NCBI GenBank assembly: GCA_965153455.1
Contig: OZ234493.1
Coordinates: 24,914,213 to 24,978,212 of the forward strand
DNA length: 64,000 nucleotides
Source of the DNA: Sphagnum compactum
Taxonomy: Eukaryota; Bryophyta; Sphagnopsida; Sphagnales
Reading direction: 5' to 3'
A model generated the notes under the pieces. The model was given only the letters and a program-made list of their open reading frames with translations, ran no database searches and had not been told where the DNA came from. Positions 1 to 10,454 of the stretch are shown here, in pieces. Position 1 is the stretch's first letter, and every line of letters starts with the position of its first letter. Position numbers and translations under genes: made by a program.

Positions 1-671
1 GGTGGTGCTTGTCAATGAGGGGAGTGCAAGTGCAAGTGAGATTTTAGCTGGAGCCTTGCATGACAATGGACGTGCCATTCTTGTTGGTCAAAATACATAT
101 GGCAAAGGAAAAATTCAGGTGAGAGCATCTGCCTTCTTCGACAGACGATTGGCCTTTTGGTGAGGTCTTCAGTATTCCTCAGTACAAGTAGTCAATTTGC
201 TCATGCATTACACTCTGTGGACAAATATCTTTGTTCATACAGATGGTTTAGCATGGGCTAGGTATTTTCATATGGCAGCTGCCCTAAGGTTATTAGTCAG
301 TTCTCTTGGGTGTGTAGTATTCAATGTTGAAGTTCTTTTGTCTTTTCAAACCAGCAGTAAGAAGTTCAACAATTGTTGTTTAGCATCTTCTGTCATGTGG
401 GTTTTGTCTCTAGGCACAATAGATCTAACTGACGACCAAATTGTTGCAATGACAGAGTGTAACTGAGCTCCGAGATGGTTCTGCACTCTTTGTGACAGTA
501 GCCAAGTATTTATCTCCTGCACTGCACCAGATTGATCGTGTAGGCATTGCACCAGATGTGAAATGCATTCCTGGAGACAACATTTCAACCCCAGTCCGCC
601 CGAGCTCAGGCCCCCTATTGGAAAGTGATGCCTGTATTATGTTGGCGCAACGCCAATTGGACCTCCACTGA
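1..671 (+). CDS. CtpA: C-terminal processing peptidase (CtpA-like), 3' end only
   Basis: Partial gene cut by the window edge. Two exons are visible, 2-118 and 456-671 (stop TGA 669-671), joined in phase 0 across a GT-AG intron. The first carries [15 protein letters not shown], the catalytic-serine region of S41/tail-specific proteases, then YGKGKIQ with the conserved lysine of the Ser/Lys dyad. The second begins [18 protein letters not shown] and runs to the usual short C-terminal tail. In plants this family works in the thylakoid lumen and matures the D1 protein of photosystem II; the PDZ domain and transit peptide lie outside the window. Both exons are intact and in frame, so I see no sign of decay. 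Whether this is the main D1 protease or a CtpA paralogue cannot be told from this fragment. Confidence 0.9.
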
Positions 672-857
672 TTTAAAACCAGGTTCAATGTTATTACAAC
701 TGTAAATTAGATTTTTTTCGGGGGGCGGGGGGATGTTGAGGCACACACCCTTAGTGTGAATCAAGTCTTGGTCACAGGTTTAGTTCTGTTAATTGGGGTT
801 AACGGGATATTTGATCTGTATGATCTGGTCATCATGCATTGCTTTGTAAATAGTCAT
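672..857. other. 3' flank of the CtpA-like gene
   Basis: Probable 3' UTR and downstream DNA. A G-rich run lies at about 719-732. No coding signal was seen. Confidence 0.4.
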
Positions 858-1798
858 TCATTTGTTAAGAGTGGGATTCACAGGCTGCAGTCTGCAATCA
901 TAGTGGTAAACACTGTGTTTGCCAAAACTAGAGATTATTATGCAGCTATGTACATTTTTACAATTAATTGTGATTGGTGATTGATTTTCAGTATTGGCAC
1001 TGTTTGGTGAGTTTAAGCAGCCACAGCTGTGTTCACCGCTTTCAAACATTTTATCCAACTGCTTCTTTGAGTCATCATTTTGGTGTTTCCTTCTTTTCTG
1101 TCTTGCTGGCTCACAGATAGAAGGTTTTATAAGATGCCAATTTTGGCCTGTTGGATGTTTAATCGATTCACAATGGCACGAAAGAATTGGCAGCTGAGAA
1201 GATGTGAACTTTGAGAGTTTGGAGTTCAACACAGGTCTGTGTAAATAACTTCCAGTTCTCTTCAAACTTGTTGCAGAACACCCATCTTCTGTCGTATCAG
1301 TCCAAAGCTTAGACAATCGCACATCAGTGTTGCTCCTTTTCTCACGAGATGTTCCAGGCTTTGTTGAAAGTTCTGTTTTGACCTCCATATACAAATCTTC
1401 AAGGAGACTTGCACAACAGTGTAAGCAAGCAAACATATTGATGACTGAAAGTTTTGCTCTGCAATGTAGCATACCCCTATCTATCTTGTTTCATGCTTAA
1501 AGGAGAGCTGCACAGAGTGGAGCAAAACAGCAAATCATGTCTGAAGTTTTGCTCTACAGTGTAGACCTACCTCATTGTCAATGCTTGAAAGAAGACTTGC
1601 AGATTTATCTGTGCATTGTGAATTCAGGCTAAAGGTTTTTTTAATATATGCTGTGGAAAATTGTGGGACACTCTGAAATGGTGATTTTGTACAGTGCCCG
1701 AGTTTCAGATTCCTCGAGAATGTCAGAAGCCTTTTCTGGCGATTTCTCAGATTCTCTGACATGTTCAAGTAGGAGAAGGATCTAAATCTTTCTAACAT
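858..1798 (-). CDS. hypothetical protein, weakly supported
   Basis: Two open stretches lie on the minus strand, 1535-1798 and 858-1472. The longer reads 204 codons and is polar, rich in K, R, S and T, with clusters such as KPGTSREKRSNTD and ARQKRRKHQNDD. A plausible donor after SLLSSIDNE (about 1573) and the similar start CASLLEDLYMEV downstream suggest exons of one gene, but the region between them is a 96-bp tandem repeat, so the likeness may come only from that repeat. I recognise no domain. It would converge on the CtpA-like gene. It could equally be chance open frames in intergenic DNA. Confidence 0.22.
1445..1640. repeat. 96-bp imperfect tandem repeat
   Basis: The string CTGAA(A)GTTTTGCTCT followed by a TGTAG-ending segment starts at 1445 and again at 1541, a period of about 96 bases. 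A second shared block (TGCTTAAAGGAGAGCTGCA and TGCTTGAAAGAAGACTTGCA) keeps the same spacing. The copies are diverged. No terminal inverted repeats were seen. Confidence 0.6.
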
Positions 1799-2386
1799 TT
1801 CTCACAGAAAGTTAGCTCAAGGAGGCACTTGTAATCAGCTGCTTGTTTCAATTTCCAACAAACCCGTGAGGAAGCCAAGGATGTGTATTCTGCATGTTGT
1901 CCATTACCATGTTGGTATTTACATCTTTTGATGTTCATAATAATCAATAAAATAATTTTAAAAAACCCTCACAAATGACATAACAAAGAGAACCCAAAAG
2001 TAAACCTCCAAAGCATGGAACAAATAGGTACCTCAAACACAAAATAACTCAAATTACATTCATTTGTTGTTCTTTTCTTTTTGTGATACATCAAATCTAA
2101 GTCAAAATTCCAACAAAATTGCAATTTGTTTCACACTACCACTGGCATTGACCCTTGATAATACATTGTAAAGTTTTGTCTCTCAAGTGTGTATCAATTT
2201 GATTGTGCCTACAAATAAAACAACGATTGAAAACCACAAACGAAAGCACGTGAACTAAAAAACCAAAAACAAATGAACATGTAACAAAAGAAAGAAGAAC
2301 ATAAACTTAAATCCAAAACTAAAAGTAAAAAATAGAAATAGAAAAAGGAAAGAGTTGTCTTCCCATACATGAGATTGGGTCATCTT
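1799..2386. other. AT-rich intergenic, nothing recognised
   Basis: A-rich DNA with many short homopolymers and no open frame of note. It separates the hypothetical gene from the 235-bp tandem duplication. Confidence 0.4.
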
Positions 2387-2850
2387 GATGACCCATAACC
2401 TCCATGTTGTACTCTCATGGAATGAGAGCCTTCTCCATTAGTGTTAATCTCAAACCCTATTCTAGTTTTGTTTAACAAATTTTTTAATTCTTTCAAGAAA
2501 GAAAAGTCAAAAGCTAAATTATCAACAATTAATTGTAGTTGGTTACAGCCAATTCGAGAAGTAGTAAACAAAATTTTATCACTCCTTTTTCATTTAGGTC
2601 TAGGGCATAGGAAGAGTTCTCGATGACCCATAACCTCCATGTTGTACTCTAATGGAATGAGAGCTTCTTTCATTCATGTAATTTCAACCCCTTTTCTAAT
2701 TTTGTTTGACAAAACTTTCTCTTTCAAGGAAAGTGAAAAAAAATCAAATTATCAACAATTAATCATAATTGATTATGACCAAACGAAGAAGTAATAAACC
2801 ATATTCCATCACTCCTCTTCCACTTAGGTCTAGAGGATATGAAGAGCAAG
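2387..2850. repeat. 235-bp tandem duplication
   Basis: Two consecutive copies start with GATGACCCATAACCTCCATG at 2387 and 2622, a period of 235. They stay recognisable to their ends: TTATCAACAATTAAT in both, and CACTTAGGTCTAGAGGATA in the second against CATTTAGGTCTAGGGCATA in the first. Divergence is mainly substitutions and short indels. There is no coding potential and no terminal inverted repeat. Confidence 0.85.
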
Positions 2851-3812
2851 TGAAGACATGACTTATCATCAAGCCAAATAGTAGTCGATTATAGTCGATT
2901 GTGACAACAAGAGAATTGGGACAAAATGTTTAAGTGCTAGAATCATCAACTCCAACATGGACATCAAAGTTTTCAACCTCCATGCAAATTGAAAGGTTGT
3001 ACAAGTTTGAAAATTTATCAACATCCACTTGAAGTTGATCATAAAGAGAAAAAAAACCTCAAGATTTCTAATCCATCATTAAACCACAAAACTTCGCCAC
3101 CCAAACTACTACTACTAGTAGAGAGTGTAAAAGGAAAGGCTTTAGAAACAAAAGGTGTAAGATAATCGAGTCTTCAAAAATTGTTGTTGGAAAGCTTGTT
3201 GGAAGCCGGTTGATCATGACTATGGAACATTGAACGGCAAGCAAAGGGACAAAACAAATATGAAAAATAAAGAAGAATCAATATAATCACTTCATGACAT
3301 AGAAATCTTGAGAACAACATACTTGAAGAATATATGATGCCAGAAGTAGTAGACATGCTACAACAGAAACACTCTTCAACAAAGAACTTGCACAAAAGCT
3401 CACACAAAGCAAGATGATAAGAGTTTCAAAGATGAATGCTTTGAAAAAAACTTTTAGAATAAGAAACGACACCAAACAAAAATTGAAGGCAAACAAATGA
3501 ACAACACACAAAGGAAACAAAAAAAAATGAGAGTTTCAAGAATGAACGTGGAGAGAGAGAGAGAGAGAGAGAGAGAGCATAAAAATGAATGCAACACTTA
3601 GATCGTCTCAGGATGAAAGGAGCTTTTGTTTTTGCAAAAAAATTCACTCTGAATTCCAGATCCATGAATCCAGCCAGCGACCGAGAGAGACACAGAGCGC
3701 CAGAGAGAGACAGAGCTACAGAGAGATGTGTGCACTGGAATTGACACGTTCAGCAACAAAGGGAATTGCCATTTGCAAGCACCACGATATGCACCACTAG
3801 ATTTGAACCACC
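2851..3812. other. intergenic DNA with a (GA)n tract upstream of the oxidoreductase gene
   Basis: Mostly AT-rich. A (GA)n microsatellite occupies about 3551-3578 and a looser GAGAGACAGAG stretch lies at 3680-3726. GA/CT tracts are common in plant 5' leaders and promoters, so this may be the upstream region of the following gene. That role is inference. Confidence 0.4.
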
Positions 3813-3934
3813 ATGGCTGCGCAATGCTCAGTACTGTGCTCGCTTGCTGGTCTTTCTCCGTCGCCAGCATCTTCTAATTCCACTGGCCTTGTTTCCCTCG
3901 ACAACAACTGTCTCGAACACGAGCTGCAATCTAT
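3813..3934 (+). other. possible first exon with plastid transit peptide
   Basis: An ATG in good context (ACCACCATGG) opens a 40-codon reading rich in Ser, Ala and Leu with few acidic residues at its start, as plastid transit peptides are. A donor (GTAGTT) follows at 3935. Joining to an acceptor ending at 4010 would be in frame with the oxidoreductase start, but that acceptor has no pyrimidine tract. The better acceptor, ending at 3982, would bring a stop codon before the 4018 ATG. The stretch may therefore be an upstream open frame in the 5' leader. Confidence 0.3.
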
Positions 3935-4017
3935 GTAGTTTGAACGCAGATTTTAATTTTCTTTCCTTGTCTATCTTCCAAGTGCTACGATGGTGAAGAA
4001 GATAGAAAAGCTTTGAA

Positions 4018-7000
4018 ATGAAAGTCATGCATGAGAGGATGAGAGGGGACCTGCAGGGCGCGGCAGTCCAGCAGCAAGTGCAGGCGGGAGGGGAGATGAT
4101 AGAGAAGGTGCCAATTCCGGGATTGAGGCCTACAGTATGGGATCAGACACAACAGAAGGTGAAGTACCCCAAGCTGCTGCGGAAGGCGGTCACCGATGTG
4201 GTGGTTGTGGGAGCGGAATAGCTGGTCTCACAGTAGCTTACAATCTTGTCAAGGAAGGCAAGAAGGTGGTTGTTCTTGAAAGTCGAGTTCGAGGTAAAAT
4301 TGATAGAGATGATGATCAGATTTGGCAGCAGACTTGATATTTTTCTGAAACAAATTCTCTCATGCAACAAGGACTGCCGACCGGGTGGGAAGTGGTGTCT
4401 CAGGTGGAGGACAGACAGGCAGAACCTCAGCACATATAATGCCTTGGTACGATGATTTCTACCATCAAGTGGAAGATGTGCATGGGTTTTACGTTGCACA
4501 GATTGTTGCAGAGAGCTACAAGACAGCCATTGACTGGGTGGAGCGTACACTCGAGGAAGAAGGCATTCAATGCAATTTTGCTCGAGTCGATGTCTATCTC
4601 TTTCCACATGCGCATACCAAAGAAGCTCACGACAAATTGCTAAAGGTAAATACGTTTACAGCTTTGACTGGAGGGAAATCACTTCCAATTTTTTTTCAAA
4701 TGGCGTGCAAAGAACATGAAGTGTAAACTAATCTCAGGTGAAGTTGACAAATTCAGAGAGAGGTGTTTCAGCATGAACAAAGCTTGATCCAAAGTTTACC
4801 ACTAGTAGACAGACAGATCTACGCAGAAAGGAAACAAAATTATGGCTTGCATGCTCTGAGATTGTGTTGTGGAGGAGCAAAGAGATGATGATGGGCTCTT
4901 AATCCATGGTTTTGTTTTTTGTTCTGTGGCCATGTGGCAAGAAACCACAAAATTGAGGAAATTGACTGCAGGAGTTTGTTGCTTGCCAAAATCTGGGAGT
5001 CAACGTGGAAATGCAGGACTTGGGCAATGATCCTGCAAGTGGAAAAATTGGCACTGCTATATGACTTGCAAGTGCTGCCGAGTCTCACCCTCTTCTGTGA
5101 GCCTATCTTATCTCCAGTGAACAGTAGACATTGTTGATTACAACAGTTCCTTCAAATTCAATAGGATTGTTAGACTCCTTATGAAGGTTGTTCTCATGAA
5201 GTGTGATTTCTTTCCTGAAGATGATAGATATCATGACTCCAGTCCATTGATTGATCGAGATTTAAGCCAGTGCCAAATGTGTCGATTCAAGGGCATATAC
5301 CAATATAATCAAAATGTGAAGTTTTTGTGCTTCTCTGAGGGAGTGGGTCATAGGTACATCAATGGGTTGGCAGATGCTATTGTGAAGAAAGGAGGGAAAG
5401 TCTATGAGGAGACAGGAGTGATGAAGCGTGAGGGGACAAAAGTCGCCACAGAAGAAGGATTCCAAGTGACTGCCAATGCACTGGTTATCACTACAAATTC
5501 TCCTATCTACCATGACCTGTTGATTCATGCCCGACAAACAGCAAAGTGTACTTACGCTATCGGCCTTAAGCCCCCAAAAGGGATCTGTCAAGTACTATGT
5601 TGTTGCTTCTTCTTCCCTTTTGTGTTAGGTTCTTCTGTGAAAAGGGAGCCCAGAGGAAATATACATATATGCATCATCTTCTCCACATCCCCCCCTCACA
5701 ATTGGCTTGGTGATTTAGAGAGAAGTGCCCTGAAACAAAAGTTGGCTGCAATATTTTTTGCTATTAGTTTCTGATGAGATCTTCACTACTTCTATTGTGC
5801 TGCTGCTGCTATTCTGAACATTTGCAGAAATTGTTTGTCATTTGCCTCCTCCAAAAAGCGCATTGGGATATAGTGTAGATCATGAATCAGTTCTTGCAGC
5901 CTGCATTTTATTTTGTCAACTAGTATGAATGAAAAGCCTCTTGTAAGATATATGAATGCGGATCGGGTGCTTTTGGAGCAGGAGAGTTCAATGGTGGGAC
6001 ACAGCTGATATCTATCACTAAGTGCGCATCGAGCAAAGACAAGATTTTGATGTTTTGGTAGTTGGTGGAGAAGACACAAGCACTGGCATGAAACCTAGAG
6101 ACTTCCATGACCCATATGGAAATTTAGCAAAATGGGCTAAAGTAAGGTGGACCTCTGCAGAGGAGGTTCTTTACACGTGGACAGGCCAGGTTTGTCATTG
6201 CTATCACCACAGGGATTGAACAGTGTTGTCATTGTGAACTGTGGTTTAGATTGCAATCAGAAGCTCAAATACAGATCTATGAGTTGCTCTAATGTTTTGA
6301 GAGCACTGCTGTGTGCATGCCACTCGGGTGATGTAACAGGGCTGCACACAATCTTGTGAATTTGGAAAGAGTGCAGAACTCCACAACTTTGGTGATGAAA
6401 AATTGTTTCTTTTTTGTGCTACCTTCAATTGAATGAAAAATCATATGGACAGGTGTTTGAGCCAGCAGATGCGTTACACATTATTGGCCCTGAACCCCTT
6501 GAAGCTGGCAAAGCTGATCAATACGTTGTTACTGGTAGTCATCATCTCTTTCTCCTCCTGGCAAAAACTGGATTGTAATGTAAAGGATTGTCCATACATG
6601 ATGAGACAGAGAAAGACTCATTTTTCTATCACATTCATTAATTTCTCTCCTCTCTTCCCAAGAGGGAAAATAAGAAGTTTTGATCTTCCTTCTAAAAGAT
6701 ATTCCTCTGTTCTAGTATACTAAAAGCTTGGGCCTGCAGAAGAAGGGGTTACCCAACTTTGCTGCTCTACTACTAGACACAAAACAGCTCACCATTGTTG
6801 ACAAAAACAAGTTATCTGAATTTGACAACTACAGACTGTCATGTGTCTTATGTGAGAAGGATTGGAGACAAAACCATTGTAGATGCTCACGTGAATTTCA
6901 ACTTAATCAAAACGTTCAATCCATAAATATGTATGTGGGACATGAGAGCTCAAGTAATTTTATTTGTTATCATCAGACTTCAGGAGTGATGTGGCTGGAA

Positions 7001-8180
7001 GATAATATTATTTTAGCTGGAAAAATGTACTATTACCATACCTTTAAGGATATGCTTATTTTTGGAGGGCAGGTGACAGTGGGCAAGGCATGACTGAAAG
7101 CACAATAGCTGGGATTATGATCAAGGATATGATTTTAGGGAAGCAAAATTCATGGGTCAAGGCTTACAATCCCCAGAGGAAGCTTCCCACCTCAAAACTG
7201 ACATTGTCAAATGTGGCAGAAGAAATCCAGCATACTGTAGAGGTTTTTTCTTTCAACCTCTTTCATGATTTATATTTCTTCATCATCATCAAACTAACAT
7301 GTGAAACTAATTTTCATAAATGGAACAACAATAAACTTCTTTTGCTGTGAGCACTGGAAGCTGCAAATATCAGCTCCTTCAAATCAGTTTCAGTTGCTTG
7401 GCTTGGGATCCAACAGTTGGTGCTTTTGAAAATTGGTATAGATACATAGTTGATCATCATTATATTATTGCACTTGGCAAAATGTTGTATTTTTTTTCCA
7501 CAGGGTCTGGCCAAGGACTTCATACCAGTTGTGGGTACTGACCCATTCAATGTTGAGGAATTAGTTCCATTCAGTGGCTGTGTTGTACAAGAGGGACTTA
7601 GCAAGATCGCAGTGTACAAAGATGGTGATGGCAACCTTCACAAATTTTCGGGTGAGTCAGTCTTCTTCACAATCTCAGCTCATGAAGAGCAAAATTAATC
7701 TTCATATTGAAAAACACCCAAGAGAATCTCTCTTTCTCTACTCTTTTGGTAGTAGGAAAACAACTAGAGTTCCTCAAGAGTTCATATTTTTCCACAGATA
7801 TAACTTTGTACAGTCACAAACATGGGTAGATAGCCATTTGATGGAATTTAAGTGATTCAATTTTACTGATGTGCTGTGGCCAACAATAAGGGTACTTCCA
7901 TGGAGGGATGGATTGCAAAGTGTTGTTTTGTAGCACCTCTTTCACAACTTCATTATGAGAAAAGGGAAAATGCATTATGTTGTATTTGTAATGACAACTG
8001 CAAGTTGATAATTGACCTTTGGGAAATGCATGTGGAAATGTAGCTATTTGCTCGCACATGAAGTGTGTTGTGAAATGGAATCCACTTGATGCGACATTTG
8101 ATTGCCCTTGCCATGGTTCCATCTTTGGACGTTGCATCAATGGCCCTGCAAAAGCTGACCTTCCTCCTCACGATAAGTAA
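4018..8180 (+). pseudogene. FAD-dependent oxidoreductase with C-terminal Rieske domain (YhfW-like), disabled
   Basis: Nine exons: 4018-4293, 4404-4645, 4972-5096, 5354-5586, 5987-6189, 6453-6534, 7073-7242, 7504-7651 and 8044-8180. They encode a DAO-type FAD oxidoreductase (GxGxxG about residue 65, GGQTGRTSAH flavin-site segment, DVLVVGGED, DSGQGMTESTIAG) followed by a Rieske [2Fe-2S] domain with both cluster motifs, CSH and CPCH. This architecture matches bacterial YhfW and its plant homologues, whose substrate is unknown. Three lesions break it: one base is missing near 4210-4213 in the dinucleotide-binding loop, TGA at 5062-5064, and TAA at 6019-6021 inside WWDTADIYH-stop-VRIE. Allowing for the missing base the exons sum to 1,617 bases, an exact codon multiple, so the gene was once coherent. 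A transit-peptide-like upstream exon (3813-3934) is possible. Retained introns exclude a processed copy. Sequence error could explain the frameshift but less easily the two stops. Confidence 0.75.
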
Positions 8181-10454
8181 GTTTCAAGTTCCAACACCAC
8201 AGCCAAGTTCACTCTCAGCCCCCAAAAGTGTGATAACCTCATTTGTTGTTCATATGCGCTAGTAGAGAGGTAGGTTTGCAAAGCAATTCTCAACAAATGG
8301 TCATCTATGATGCTAATACCAATAGCATCATTAGATTATCAATCAAGTTGTTCATTGAGGGCTTCCTTCTATTGGCCTAGGGATAGGGTAGTATAAAATG
8401 TCTCAAAGAAGCTCCTTGCATGTGGAAAACCCATAATGATTTGCATCAAAATTTGGTCCACTTTGTGTAATCTCCCGTTTTCTTGAACTATCTTTGTACT
8501 GTTGATCACTCATTTTGTGGACAATCCTGACATGAAGGGAGTTAATGCAAAATAGGTAGTGGTATATGGCACTTATGGAGGAGAACCTAAGCAACCATTG
8601 CACACCAAAATTGATCTATGATGTGCTCTAATGTCTTTTGCTTCTTGCACAATGTTTTCTATCTTTACCTATCATTCCTAGTCCATATGTTGTAAAAATA
8701 GGGTAGTTGGGTGCAAGGGATTAAACTTGGTATAAATGCAGGTGGAAATCCATGTTTGTCATGTGTCAAACACCTGCCACAGGCTCTGAGACTTCTCTTT
8801 GGATGTTGTACTAACACATTACATAAAATTACATCATGTTACAAGAGGCCCATAGATTCAAGCAAGTTTCTGTGACCTCTAATACAAATCTGTACCCATA
8901 AAACAACATTTTTCAGTTGAAGAACCTCAATGAAGTAGAAAAGCAATGGTCACTTTTGGTTGCTCTACAAACTTCAAAATCTATTTTACTAACCAATTGA
9001 TGGAATTAATCTAAGATATTAAAATAGGATTTAACGCATAACGGACAAAATTGTTAATAAGAATAATATGCAAAGAGGGGAGGATTGATGCTTCTATTGG
9101 AGTAACATCAAACTTTTGCATTTCATTGTTTATGACACTAGGAACTTCATGACTGCAATATTTTGCTTATGGCTGACTCATTTTCTTTGAGCCATAAAAC
9201 CGCCTCATTATCATTGTATTGAACTTGGTTGTCATAATTGCACATGTGACATATATAAAAACTATAAACCCACAAATGGCCAAACATGTTTTCACAATAA
9301 TGTTTGGGACCCAAGTGTGATAAAGGGGTTGTAACTTGATTTTCCAACTATGGTAGCTCTTCTTATCATTGGACTATCAATGCAAATCAATGAACTGTGC
9401 CATAGGCACGAACATGATGGAAGAATGGGCATGACACCAAAATCATGAACTTGGTGAAGGATGAAAACTTATTATCGCACTCTCCATTTAAATCAATGTT
9501 AAATTCATCACTTAAATACTCTTTCAATTTGGACTTGGACCCATGTCTCATTTAACAATTGGCACACAATTTTACAGCCATTTAAATGAAGTCATATCTA
9601 AGTAAGCTTTTTACAGCACAAATATGGAATATTGAAAAAAAACCTGTTCAACAACATTTCTATCAATTCTAGATACAATTCCACTCTGCAACTTTTCTAT
9701 TCAACAATTAGCAACATTGTCATTCCTTTAAGACTACAACTTGGCTTGGGAAAACAATCCTTCCCCATAACACAAAGCAATGATGTACAAATGCCATAAA
9801 TCCTAGAATCCAATACTGAGGTTTTTCAGTGCAGAAACAACCCCCCTCTCCAAGGCCCTGAGGAGTGAGGAATCAGAACTCTAAAAATTCTCTACATACA
9901 ATGAATTGCTTCAATTCTTTGAAGTGGATTACAGTTTCAAAGTTGGATTTAGGTCTCAAGCCTGTTAGTACAAAGTAGGTTACACCTTTGCAATCAGATG
10001 GACCAGTCACTTCCAACACAATCCCAGGAAATGAATTACTTGACTACAGGTAAACATTCACTAGCTGGACAAACCAGGAAGAGTAAGAACGCAACATACA
10101 ATGACAGAAGGTTGTTCAAACCACTGGTGTTCAATTTAACATTGACCAATATCTCAATGCTTGGATTTGCTCAGAAGTACTTCCAAATTCCATTAGTCGA
10201 TGTGAGCCATGTCTTTTCCCTGAAAACATAAGCTTTTCAGTGTTATCAAAGCAGTGAAAAACCTGCATCAACTAAAAGATTTAGACCCTCACACGCCAGC
10301 CTCTCCCAGGGTGCAAACTTGAGTGTATGTAGTATCACATTGGGCTGTCAAGCAACTTCAAGTTATTTTCCACAGGGTTCTCCATGGATACCTCAGACTA
10401 TGTTTTATGATTTGTGTGCTTGTTGACCACAAATCATGCGATATAGCCGTACTG
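8181..10454. other. intergenic between the oxidoreductase and NUP214 3' ends
   Basis: About 2.3 kb where two genes converge. The part next to 10454 is likely NUP214 3' UTR on the minus strand. Open frames here are short and lack family resemblance or splice support. No repeat was seen. Confidence 0.4.

Noticed and set aside
4137-4293. Alternative start at 4137 that would avoid the frameshift in the oxidoreductase
   Set aside because: It replaces the expected YPKL...DVVVVG strand by a reading unlike any Rossmann beta-strand, and it does nothing for the two later stops.
5097-5100. TGA after HPLL in the oxidoreductase
   Set aside because: It lies across a splice donor (CT|GTGAGC) whose use joins in phase to YINGLADAIV, so it is intronic and not a lesion.
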